64,000 nucleotides of DNA. Origin: Ceratothoa steindachneri. Lineage: Eukaryota > Arthropoda > Malacostraca > Isopoda > Cymothoidae. Positions within the stretch are counted from its first letter, which is position 1. Every line of letters starts with the position of its first letter. Position numbers and translations under genes: made by a program. The stretch covers positions 70,074,710 through 70,138,709 of the forward strand of contig OZ018330.1 in assembly GCA_963969495.1 (NCBI GenBank), read 5' to 3'. The notes beneath the pieces are model-generated. The model worked only from the letters and a program-made list of their open reading frames with translations. It searched no databases and had not been told where the DNA came from. Positions 11,009 through 21,011 of the stretch are shown piece by piece.

Positions 11009-11560
11009 GGACCGAAGTAATTGGGCTCTTCGAGAAGCTTATTGCCTCCTTCACACTCACCGGTCGACATTCTACAGGCAGGAGTTGGGGAAGAACTCGT
11101 GAGGCACAAAATTATCCAATCTCTGCCAGCTAACATCGTGCCCATAATTGCTATCTAGAAAGACTAACCCTGGCCCAGCTATGAAAGCTAGCTGATGAAC
11201 TAATGCCATTTTAGAGAGCACAGTGTCTTAATTTAATAGTGGCAGTGATTCCATAGAACATAATGCCGTTTCATTATCCGATATGTGTATTCCCGATTTA
11301 AATAATAGAGGTGATAATCATGTATATAATGTGAAATATACGGGAAGTGCGCGATCAGTGCCGTAGGTGCGTACCCTAAAGGAAACCGTTTCAATTTTGT
11401 ACAGTGTAATAATGAATACAGTGCCAATATTATACGGAGAGGACTGCGACTTCTTCGCAGGAACCAAAAATCTCTCTTATGCTGTTGCCATTTGTATTTT
11501 GGTGAAAGTGCGAAATTCTGCAAGCCCTGGTGAAGGTGGCCAAAGAGAGAGGAACACGTT
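11009..11560 (+). pseudogene. Ty3/gypsy gag remnant (capsid end and Cys/His motif)
   Basis: The frame near 11025-11150 reads GEELVRHKIIQSLPANIVPI, the typical C-terminal capsid segment of arthropod gypsy elements, followed by a TLAQL-like block after stops. Near 11470-11535 a second stretch reads CCCHLYFGESARFCKP, matching the Cys/His motif (C-x2-H...C) that precedes the protease in this gypsy group. The 5' part of gag is missing because the piggyBac element starts at 11008. Between the two blocks the sequence is frameshifted and AT-rich. Confidence 0.7.
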
Positions 11561-11649
11561 CAAATGGAACCATCCTCCAGGCCATCTTCGCCAGCCCCAT
11601 TGGAAAACTACTAAGGCATGCCATTGCGAATGAAACACCTGGTATGCCC

Positions 11650-13490
11650 TCTGCTTTCACCGTCGCCGCAAAAGTTAATAAATTAAAGCGCGAGTTTCTA
11701 ATTGATACGGAGGCGAGTGTGTTGATAATTCCGGCTAAGTTGGTGCGAACGGGTGAATTACACGAATCTAGTGTGAACATTATGACGGCTAATGGCGAAA
11801 AAATATAAGTGCACGGCGAGGTACACACAGATATAGTTATCTCTAGTCTTCGCCCGTCATTTAGGTGGTCGTTTATGGTCGTAGATACCACATCGACGCT
11901 ATTAGGAATTGAATTTCTGGGACACTTTAATCTCTTGGTGGATTGTGCGTGCGGCATCCTTGTCGACAACCAAATTAAGCTCAAATTAGAAGTGAAACAA
12001 TCCGGGAAGCCTGCGGTAGCACTAATCATTAATGACCTCCAGCACCTACTGCCTGGTTGCAAAGCTGTATTAGAAAGGTATGAAGCCTTGTACAGCCCGC
12101 GCCCACATATCCCGGCCCGCCATCGCCTAACTCCGAGACGCACACACTTTTGACCGGCAGTGCACCATCGACATTCTCTTTCAATAGAGAAGCTGCAAGT
12201 TGCCAAAGCAACGTTCGAAACACTATTGGAGGAGGGGCTCGTGCGCCCGTCGAAATCACCATGGGCTTCGCCGATTCACATGGTCTCGAAGAAGTAGCCG
12301 GGTGAATACAGGATGGTCGGCGACTTACGCGCACTTAATGCGATCACAAAGCCCGACAGGTATCTATTGCCGACAATAAAAGGTGTGGCAAACCACCTCC
12401 ATGGCAAAAACAATTTTCCATATGGTTGGATCTAGTTCCTGCTTACCATAAAATCCTCAGGAACCCGGCGGACACAGAGAAGACTGCGATGGTGACGCCG
12501 TTTGGTTTATGGGAATACGTGAGGCGAACCTTTGGCCTCTGGAATGCAAGCTGCACATTCCAACGACACATGGAGAACCTGTTTCGGGGATTAGGGTTCG
12601 TTTATGTATATATAGACGACATCTTGATTATTCTGGACAATCTGGACGACTATTTAGATTAAGTTTTCAGAATTCCTGGTCGAGAACGGTCTACGGATAT
12701 CCCTGGAGAAATGCGAGCTAGCGAAGATGAAAATTGTTTTTCTAGGGGATCACATTTCGGCTGCGGTAATTTGCCCACCAGCCAAGAAAATTTTATAAAT
12801 TGGGGACATGCCGTTATCGAAAGGTTCCAAGGGACTATGACGATACATGGGCATATTGTGTTACTACCGAACATGCCGTTACCGAAAGATTACAAGGGAC
12901 TATGATGATACTTGGGCATGTTGTGTTACTACCGAAAAATGATTCCAAATTTCGCCGCAATTGCAGCCCCGTTGACTGAGCTTGCACGCCTGCAACCCAA
13001 GTCTCGTGAGCTCGAATGGAACGACGATGCACGAGAAGCATTTGATGCTACTAAATCGGCTTTGATCAACTCCGTCAAGCTCTGTCACCCACTGCACAAT
13101 GATTCGCCTTATCAGCTGGTGATGGATTGATCCTAATACGCGGCAGGTGTTGCCTTCACCAGATTACCGGTAAATGGATCGCCGCAACCGGTGGCATTCT
13201 TCTAGAGCAAGCTAAGCCGAACACAGCAAGCATACTCCACTTACGGCAGAGAGCTCCTAGCGGCGTATCTTGTTCTGATTCCTTTCAGACACATGATTGA
13301 GGGTCGCCATGTTACCTTATGCACTGACCACAAGCCACTAGTATCGGCCTTTTCGTCACCATTATGTGCCAAAACGGCCAAGCAACAATGCCATTGGACG
13401 GCTATTTAGGAATACATGTGCAATATTACCTACGTTCGTGGTCAGGAAAACGTAGTTGCTGACTGTCCTTTGATGAAAGTCAATTCGGTC
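11650..13490 (+). pseudogene. Ty3/gypsy pol: protease, reverse transcriptase, RNase H
   Basis: Protease: FLIDTEASVLIIPAKL at about 11694-11740. The active-site Asp-Thr-Gly has become Asp-Thr-Glu. A LLGIEFLGHFNLLVD block follows, with a stop at 11806. RT: LVRPSKSPWASPIHMVSKK (12240-12295), YRMVGDLRALNAI (12307-12345), DLVPAYHKI with motif A, TPFGLWEYVRRTFGLWNAS, then FVYVYIDDILI at about 12597-12630 with the intact YIDD catalytic pair. RNase H: GRELLAAYLVLIPF, HVTLCTDHKPLV and YVRGQENVVAD (to 13460). Single-base changes and a 65-bp duplication at 12806-12935 break the frame repeatedly. The order protease-RT-RNase H-integrase assigns it to Ty3/gypsy (Metaviridae). Confidence 0.88.
12806..12935 (+). 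repeat. 65-bp tandem duplication inside gypsy RT
   Basis: Two head-to-tail units (12806-12870 and 12871-12935) share acatgccgtta and end with ttgtgttactaccga, with several substitutions. The length is not a multiple of three, so the duplication itself shifts the frame within the RT/RNase H connection. Confidence 0.9.
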
Positions 13491-13639
13491 CAAATTGACT
13501 CATTTGACCTCCGAGCTTTGGCGGCAACGCAGGATAATGACGAAGAAACAAGAGAACCTCAAACACGATTAAAATCTTTCATTTTTCCCGGAGGTCAACT
13601 ATGGTGTGAAGTAACATCAAGATACCCTCGACCGTTCGC

Positions 13640-14740
13640 CCCTACAGCGTGCAGAAGAACTATCTTCAGTCAGTTGCACAATTTGTCACACCCTGGGATC
13701 AAGGCATCCCTTCGTCTAATTAAGTCTTGATACTTCTAGCCTAATATGGAAAGGGACATTTGCTCCTGGACACGGGAGTGCATCTCATATCAATCCTTCT
13801 AAATCGTTCGCCACACAAAATCTATAATCCTGCCCATTAATATTTAATCGTCAAGATTCGAAACTATGCACATTGATATCGTTGGATCATTTCCACCATG
13901 CACATTGCCTGAACAATCCTGCCAGTCGCACAGTCGGTATCTATTATCGTGCATTGATCGGGCTACAAGATGGATCAAAGCATTACCGATTCCGGACATA
14001 AGTGCTGCAACCTTTGCGTTGGTTTTCCTAGACAGATAGATTTCCAGATTTAGAGTCTCGTTGTACTTGGTAACCGACAGAAGAGCCCAATTCGAGTCCA
14101 AATTGTTCAATGAATTATCAGCCCTCGTTCGTTTTCATCGTCTTATCGCCAAGGCGTACCGCCAATCTACGAGCGGGATGGCGGAAAGAGCACACATAAC
14201 TTTGAAGTGCTCCATAATGGCCCGTCAGCAAGTTTGGCTGATTGCCCTTCCGATTATTCTCTTGGAAATTCGCTCTTAGCCTGATGACCCTGGATTTTCG
14301 CCTTCACAGCAATCATATTGACTGCACTACTCTGTCCGAAACCCTTGATTACATCTTCATCCTCGAAAACCGATTCAAAATTCATTAAGGAATTAGCCAC
14401 AACCCTTGCACAAGTCGAATTCACAAAGGCATCCGAAGGACACCTACACTCACTCGGTACCCAAAGATCTTCGTGAACCAACACATGCGTGGGTTCGAAT
14501 AGATCGTATTCGTAAAACACTAGAAGCGCCATATGCTGGCCTTTTCCTGGTGGTCGAGCGCAACGACAAAGTCTACAAGTTGGAGTTCACTGATGATAAA
14601 CGGGACTCTGTCTCAGTGGATAGGCTGAAATTGGCGAAGCTTCCTCCCTCGTATAGTAGTAATTTGCTGGGTAATAGGCGACACCCTAAGACTCAGGTAA
14701 GACTTTGTGCACTTCACCTCATGGAAAGAATGAAATAGAG
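13640..14740 (+). pseudogene. Ty3/gypsy integrase
   Basis: Integrase inserts the retroelement cDNA into the genome. Visible blocks in order: an H-N-L-S-H-P-G-I-K zinc-binding (HHCC) segment near 13680-13720; MHIDIVGSFPP near 13868 with the first catalytic Asp; CIDRATRWIKALPIPDISA near 13955-14010; LVTDRRAQFESKLFNEL near 14066-14120 with the second Asp; and KAYRQSTSGMAERAHITLK near 14150-14205, where the third position Glu is kept. The C-terminal segment 14440-14660 reads THAWVRIDRIRKTLEAPYAG and then SVDRLKLAKLPPS, a typical gypsy GPF/chromo-proximal tail. Several stops interrupt it. Confidence 0.85.
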
Positions 14741-15052
14741 AGCCATGACGTCGAAGAAAGTCGAAGAGATACCTCTCCATTCCACGGAGAGAACAACGAC
14801 AAGCCGGGCATATTCACGGGCTCTGGGAGACGAATTACCTTCACCAAAGACCCATCATTCTTCTATTTTTGAATCCGGTCATGGTCATTTTATTGCCTCG
14901 GTCTATTATAATAAAAAGAAAGAGGCAAATTGTCTGCACGCCTCGATATTTTGTACATAAGAACTCTCCTGCAAACCAAAGTGTATGTCATGTAATATAA
15001 TTACAACATATAGTATAATCACAGGGTTTACTTAAAAGGCCCAAATATTTAA

Positions 15053-15053
<1 letters not shown>

Positions 15054-15122
<69 letters not shown>
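15054..15122. repeat. TA microsatellite
   Basis: About 69 bp of pure TA, between the gypsy integrase end and the polypurine tract. Confidence 0.97.
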
Positions 15123-15124
<2 letters not shown>

Positions 15125-15208
15125 CCATGTAAGAGTGTAGCGTTATTAATGCAACAAATTGTTTACCCCGAGTCGATATATATTAGGTCTTCATGTATAT
15201 TACTCCGT

Positions 15209-15226
15209 AACTCGAGGGGGAGTTTT
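15209..15226 (+). other. Gypsy polypurine tract
   Basis: Purine-rich run ctcgagggggagttttt directly before a TGTGGCGCC start of the presumed LTR. Plus-strand DNA synthesis of LTR retroelements is primed from such a tract. Confidence 0.55.
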
Positions 15227-15731
15227 TGTGGCGCCCAAATTGCAGGATGGAGTAGACCCAACGAAGAACCTCACAAATGTGCACCCTGTTAGACCTATGA
15301 AATCCTGAAATTGGGCACACGCATTAATTACTGAAATAATATGTCATGCAATAGGTATCACAACAGTACATTTATTAAGAGAAACGTGAGATAACCAAGC
15401 GAATGGATCGAGTTTTCCACGCAGTCACACAAACATACACGCGCAAGGAAACAGCTGCGAGACCAAAATATCTCAAGCTGAGCAAATATAGGGTGATAGG
15501 TGAATCTGTGAAACGACAAATATAAAGGGTCCTATTGATAGAGTGTGGCAGCCTAGTTTGGGAGAAATGTGTATAGCTACATTAAAAACGCACACACCTC
15601 TTTTGACTCCGCCCAACAGTCAAAAAAGGAACAAACGAACATACTTCTGATCATTAGCGCTGCCCTACGCTGAATTATTTATAGGCCCCCTTGAAGTAGG
15701 GGCCTATAAATAAACGGACTTAAACATTACG

Positions 15732-15793
<62 letters not shown>

Positions 15794-15895
15794 CAGTTAA
15801 GTAATTTGCCAGTATAAATTATTTGTCATTTGTCATTATTAGCGTCACGAGTCCGCCCCTCGTCCTTAAGTCCTTCCGCCTTGGCCTCAGCTACC
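15227..15895 (+). mobile_element. Probable 3' LTR of the gypsy element
   Basis: Begins TGTGGCGCCCAAA just after the polypurine tract, as expected for an LTR. The 3' limit is uncertain; a CA at about 15894-15895 in gctacctaaca is the candidate end. A GA microsatellite (15735-15791) lies inside. The partner 5' LTR is absent because the element is truncated at the piggyBac joint, so the LTR cannot be confirmed by comparison. Confidence 0.5.
15735..15791. repeat. GA microsatellite
   Basis: About 57 bp of uninterrupted GA repeat inside the presumed LTR. Confidence 0.97.
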
Positions 15896-17000
15896 TAACA
15901 TTAGTGGAAAAACTTACACACAGCCGCATAAGACTTGAACTATTTCGCTTGCTCCAATTAAAGTAGACCCAAGCCGAGAATAAAGCCTAGTTAAGGCCGC
16001 TTTCCTTTCGAGTTCCTTCCTTTAACCACATGATAACCAATGTACCTTCTGTAAACTCGAGCAAACTCGACTAGAAAACCAAAATTAGGCCTACTACCTA
16101 CGCTCTTCAAACTGGTCACCCCTTTTACTCCACCAAACTGGTGACCAATATCAACCTACAAACTCCAATAACCCCTTATAAACCTCGATACCTTCCCCCA
16201 TTAGCGTCAAAGTAACCACCAAACCTCCAACTAGAAATCAGTTGAATTCAACTCTCGCGCCATTAAAATATAGGAAAATTTTATCAGAAGATTCACTCAT
16301 GACTACAATTAACTACAAATCATTACACCAACCCTGAATCCCACGTTACAGATAGGATTTACAAGCAACAAATAACAAACAGAGGATATACTGGCTCTAA
16401 TCTACTGCCAAATAGAGTTCTCGTTGCATATTCACTACATTGCTTTAATAACGGTATACATTTAAATCCAAGCTTAGCGAACTCAATGACTTGATGTTAC
16501 GAAACCAAACTATTTACCCAATGTCCATTATACGAGAAAATAAGACACATACTTAGATACTTTTTAATATGGGACAATCTTTCTTTTTCTAACCTTTTCG
16601 CTCTTTTCTTTTCCTCTATTAAACTCATAATTCAGAATTCATAGATCCAATTTCCATAATGAATGTTCCGGTAAATAAAGAATTCTCAGAAAGTCGTTCA
16701 TAGGGAGCTGAAAAATTCTAATGAGGAAAGAGTTGGCAGTGTCAATACTTCCTTGGAGGTAAGAGTTCCATCTGACTTAATATATTCGGGATTTCATTGA
16801 TGACAGTAAATTCTGCGATTTTTCTTTAAATAGTAACGAGGCAACTATAAATTTACTTAGATTTATCTAAAGGAATAGTATGGTTAGAGTTTCCTCTGTT
16901 AGAGATCGTAATCTATTTTTAGGGCGTTGGAATTAAAGTAAGAGTCAAGGCGGATTTTTTTCTATTTCTTTCAAGATCGGGAGAGTTGGGAAATGTAATG
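15896..17000. other. AT-rich stretch without a gene
   Basis: No coding or element signature recognised. It begins with a Pro/Leu-type pyrimidine-rich part and becomes AT-rich after 16260. Confidence 0.55.
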
Positions 17001-17010
17001 AATGAGACTT

Positions 17011-17280
17011 ACCGGGTGACCCTCCCAAAACAGAACCCATAAAAATTTTACCTGGTGATCCCCCAAAACAGAACCTACAAATCTTTGAATAAAACTGTTA
17101 ATTTTAATTTTTCTTCTTTTCTTTTTCAAAGTATATAAGTCGACTTTGTGCATGAAATATTGGAACGCTTTTCTTCCCTAACATGTCTCGCTCAACCAAG
17201 GAAAAGACATTTTGCGTGGAGGCCTAGGATTTAATAAACTTTTAGGGGTTCTATTTTTTGGGGGGGTGGGGGGCGCCCTG
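17011..17280 (+). mobile_element. Small mariner-like MITE
   Basis: The left side carries two copies of a block of the form ggtgaYccYcccaaaacagaa (17013 and 17053). The right end near 17232-17275 holds the inverse (ggggttctattttttgggg, then a G-rich run and gcgccctgta). A short open start MSRSTKEKTFCVEA at about 17183-17224 resembles the beginning of mariner-type transposases and then stops. I read it as an internally deleted element with a duplicated left terminus. Confidence 0.45.
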
Positions 17281-17460
17281 TATTTGTCTTGTTGTATATT
17301 TCAAAGCGAATATATTATATACATTCTTGTTAACAATAATGTTTAGTTAGTATATCGACTGAGTGTTGTAAGTGGAGAATGTAAAACTGGGTTAGTTAAT
17401 CTTATCTTGGAAAAGGGGAGCGTTACACATTTGATCGGCTCTTAAAGAGATAGAGTGACA

Positions 17461-17494
17461 CACACACACATACGCACACACACATACACACACA
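17461..17494. repeat. CA-rich microsatellite
   Basis: Interrupted CA repeat with tacgca and tacaca variants. Confidence 0.9.
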
Positions 17495-17559
17495 GAGAAC
17501 AGAAAACACCTGCTATTGATGAAAGAGCTTAGTTAGAGAAGTAATGAATATAACTTTTA

Positions 17560-18165
17560 TAATATGTAAGATCCATGAAAACGATGAACAGTATCACCAT
17601 CTGTAGCGAAGAAATTTGTCGTCTAGAAAGGCTATGTAGTTGTCTTATTCGTCTTCAACCTTGATTTTTATGATGTAGAGAGTCAAGTTGCAATAAGAAA
17701 ATATCGATATCTTGAACTTCTTCCATATTGAAAATGTATCACCTACATAGAGCATCCCCACAAATTTAAGTGAACAATGGTGGGTAGTTTCCCACTCTGA
17801 AATTCTCCATAAAAAGATTATAAAGAACAGTTGGGAGAGATTGCCCAATGCATGCTTAGTCTGTAAAGTTACCTATAGAATTTCCATAGACAAAAAAGAC
17901 CTAATTTGAAATACAAAGTTTAATTAATTTGATCATTGAATTTGGTAGATAGAGGTCAATGTTGTTATATTCCCAAGCTTTTTTTTAGTACTACGAGAAC
18001 ATCCTTCCTTGATTGGGATATTTGTAAATAAGGTTTCAACATCAAAACTTACAATATTTCGCTTGTTTGATGAAATTGATTGAGTGTTGAGGTGTGAGTT
18101 TTGGAAAATCACAAGAAGCTTTTAAAGACATCAATGAGCCAATTTATTCTTAGAGTGAGGGACTG
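17560..18165 (-). pseudogene. Penelope-like element reverse transcriptase relic
   Basis: Reading down the minus strand from about 18165: NIVSFDVETLFTNIPIKEG (the PLE RT motif with the first catalytic Asp), a degraded stretch, then an LGNLSQLFFIIF block equivalent to the PLE AMGSPLS motif. At 17645-17760 comes YVGDTFSIWKKF, which in active PLEs is YVDDTF: the first Asp of the catalytic pair is Gly. An AFLDDKFLRYR block follows after a stop. The GIY-YIG domain is not found downstream. This copy is on the opposite strand from the PLE 3' end at 7851-8303; whether they are one family cannot be decided because they do not overlap. Confidence 0.75.
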
Positions 18166-18620
18166 TCGTAGAATTCCCCCCCTTTTTGTTCTATCTCTAA
18201 GAGTGCTAAGTGTGTCTAATATATGGATATTATAAGAATATCTTCAAGAACAGAGCCGTTACGAAACACGTAAGGATATAAAAGAAACGCCCACTAATTC
18301 ACAAAATAAACTTATATTTTACCTTTATCAATTGAATACATAACATTTATACATTAACTATAGCAATACTCTAAATATTATTCTAAACAAAAATTAATTA
18401 AATTAGTTTACCCACAAAATTTGGTTAACTTTTTCTCTACACAAAACAATAATATAAGAATTAGGCTTACGGACTCATGTGGAGTTTAAAGGGCCTCAGA
18501 AATGTTATTGACTCACGACGCGTGCCGTGTGTCCAGTGGTAGATGGGCGAAATTCCACGGTCGTTTTGGCGAGGGTAGCAGCTGGGGGGTCCACAGGTTC
18601 TTCCGGGGCGGTGGGGGGGA

Positions 18621-19290
18621 GGTTCTTCAAGGACGAGAACCAATACGGTGCTTTATGCAACACCTAGGCAGTCGTGGTTTCTCTGGCGAGAGTGAGTCGA
18701 ACTTGTTTCTTAAATCAAGTTAACTTGGAGTGCGGTGTGATCACCGAGTAACGAGCTCGAGGAGGAGCTTTTCTCCTTCGTTACTTATTTCCTTATGGAC
18801 GAGGACTGAACTCGGGGAGGGTCTTCTTTAAGGGTGAGGATAACGGAGGGGGGTTTCTCTGGCGAGAATAAATTACTTATCGTTCGGTTTGGTAACCCGG
18901 AACTAGCTCGAGGATGAGCTTTTTCTTAATTCCAGTCTTCCTCAAGGGTGAGTATAACGGAGGGGAATTTCTCTGGCGAGAATAATTTAAACTTGGTTCC
19001 TTACCAAGTTAACTTAAGAGTTCGGTGTGGCCACCGAATAACGGGCTCGAGGGGGAGCCTTTTCCTTCTTCTTCTTAATTCCTCAAGGACGAGGAATACC
19101 CCTGGTGTTTAAGGTGCACCAGGATATGAGGAGTCTCTCTGGCGAGAGTAAGTTGAACTTACCAAAGTTAACTTATCGTTTGGTTTGATAACCAGGGACT
19201 TAGCTCGAGGATGAGCTTCTTCTTAGTCCCTTAAGGTAGGTAGCCCTGCCTCTCTTGCAGGGTACTTCTTGGTCTGGCGAGCCAAGTACA
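18621..19290. repeat. Array of short hairpins with constant loops
   Basis: A 670-bp, GC-richer block made of short inverted repeats in a recurring order. Type C has loop TGGC in CTC/GAG stems (18681, 18857, 18971, 19137 and a variant at 19272). Type F is AACTT(G)/(C)AAGTT (18700, 18990, 19156). Type A is GGTG/CACC or GGTT/AACC with loop TGRY or TGGT (18733, 18882, 19021, 19181). Type B is AGCTC-GAGGAn-GAGCT (18754, 18905, 19202) or GGCTC-GAGGGG-GAGCC (19044). Type D is CTC-AAGGRY-GAG with varying outer stems (18621, 18789, 18941, 19078). Type E is CCTGGTG/CACCAGG (19101). Long open frames are absent. Units are about 114-176 bp apart. I do not recognise the family. Confidence 0.75.
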
Positions 19291-19299
19291 CTACCTCTC

Positions 19300-20490
19300 C
19301 AGTCTCGGTAGCTCGGTTTTGGATCCGAGGACTTCGTCACCTAGAGACTGACGTATACTACCTCGATTTTCCTCAGAGTTCCTCATTTATACCTTTTCAC
19401 CCCACTGGGGGAGTGGTACGGGGGAGAGGGGCTTGAGGACGGCCCCAGGAGAGTTCTTTTTTCAAACAGTTTTTCACACGAAGTCAAACATCGGCTCCTC
19501 GTTAGCCTTCAAGATTGGGAAAAACACGTCTCCAATTTCTTATTTGACGTGAAACTGGATCTCACTCTCCTGGGGGAGATCTTACATTTTGACCTTTAGG
19601 GTCTTTCATGGCACTGAGTTGTGCCACACTGCGGTTAAGCACTGACCCGCCGATGCCTTCGACGGATGTCTTTGCGGTAACCACCTTGTGACTGCACCAA
19701 GAGTGGACGGGGGGGGGGGGAGGGATGAGGTAACCATTCCCCGACAGAGACAATAGAATAGATTATGGAGCAAAGAAGTATTCACTCTGTGAATTTTATT
19801 CACTCTGTGGTGACTTTAGATAGGCTCGCTTAGATTTCTTCCATAGCTTTTGGTTGTCTGTTTTTAGTATCTTCGTGAGATCTCTAATGAAGTTGGTGGT
19901 TTTATTGAGTATTTGGTTGCTATGCTAATTATTCAGATATATTCTGGGATTCTAGCAGTCTGTTCATCTTCTGCAAATCCAAATATTTCCAAATATGGCT
20001 ATTTTACAGTTTTATCTTTTCGATCGATGGTAGTAGCTCGGTTACGTTTGGGTGAAGAACGTGCTTTACGTAGTCGTAGGTATAAAGTAAGTAATTGTCT
20101 TTGCGGTTCATGTAAAAGGGTTCTGTCCAAACCCAAGGAACTGGCGTACTAAGGATTTTTAAAATGTTGCTATTTTTCAAAAACGTGACGTCGTATAGTA
20201 AACTGTTTAGGGATTCGTCGGAATATCAATTTTAACGTCTTCACCGGACTTTATCTACAAAAGAAATGTCCGATGCAAAGTGAGGTTGATTATAAGTAAC
20301 ATAGAAGGTATTTAAATTTCCTACTTCTAGGCTGTTAAATTACAATAATTACAAGGTTAGTTCTTTGTGAATTCTTCACTCTAACAGCCTATTGTAGAAC
20401 TTAGTGAAAAAAATGAAGGTAAAATAAAGGAAGAAGATCAAGGAATAAAGAGGCGATAGATAATGGTAAGACAATTACATGGTGTCCGAA
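19300..20490. other. No recognised gene
   Basis: Includes a few further short palindromes (CTCGG/CCGAG near 19313-19330; cccc-act-gggg near 19402), a 12-base G run at 19709-19720, and a short tandem duplication of attcactctgtg near 19780-19810. No protein similarity seen. Confidence 0.5.
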
Positions 20491-20499
20491 CAGTGACAC

Positions 20500-20890
20500 A
20501 CCAGAGGAGAGAACATGTATTAAAAAAAGGAAATTCAAAGTTGTTCTGTATGATCACCTCAGAGCTCAAAACATGTTTAGAGGCGGAACTTCACATTAGT
20601 TAGAACTCGGTATAACATGTTGGCCTTGGTGTTATGACTTTTCATCAAATCGTTTCCGTAGATATTTACTTGGTATACCTTAGACTTAAGGTAATCTCAG
20701 AAAGCAAAGTGAAGTGGATTTAGGTCAGGCAACCTGGGAGTCCCCACTTTAGGTCCTTTGCGGCCGATCCACCTATAAGGAAAGTTTTCGTCGAACCATT
20801 GCCACATATATGTAGCATACTGCTCTGGAGCACCACTCTCCATCGCCCACTGTTCATGTCTTATCGCCTCTTGTAGCCGGGTAAATATGT
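20500..20890 (-). pseudogene. Mariner-type transposase C-terminal fragment
   Basis: Reading from about 20870 down: ESGAPEQYATYMWQWF, NFPYRWIGRKGPKVGTPRLP, DLNPLHFAF, a stop, and DYLKSKVYQVNIYG. This is the end of a Tc1/mariner DDE transposase of the group whose tail reads FP-RWIGR-G--PPRSPDLNPLDFFLWG. The second catalytic Asp is replaced (Glu-Ser where Gln-Asp is usual) and the third is His (LHF instead of LDF). The N-terminal half is missing; LINE A begins 40 bp to the right. Confidence 0.75.
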
Positions 20891-21011
20891 GGGCATGAGT
20901 GAGAAAAGGTCTCTTACAAGGAGTTACAAGGAATGAGAGTACCTTAGGATACCTTACGGTCCATTTAAAGATGGTACCTTTGGACTAGCAATCAAGCAGG
21001 CACATAGCTGC

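Noticed and set aside
11430..12206. 258-codon open frame on the minus strand
   Set aside because: It lies exactly antisense to the gypsy gag/protease region, which has clear family motifs on the plus strand. It is a shadow frame.
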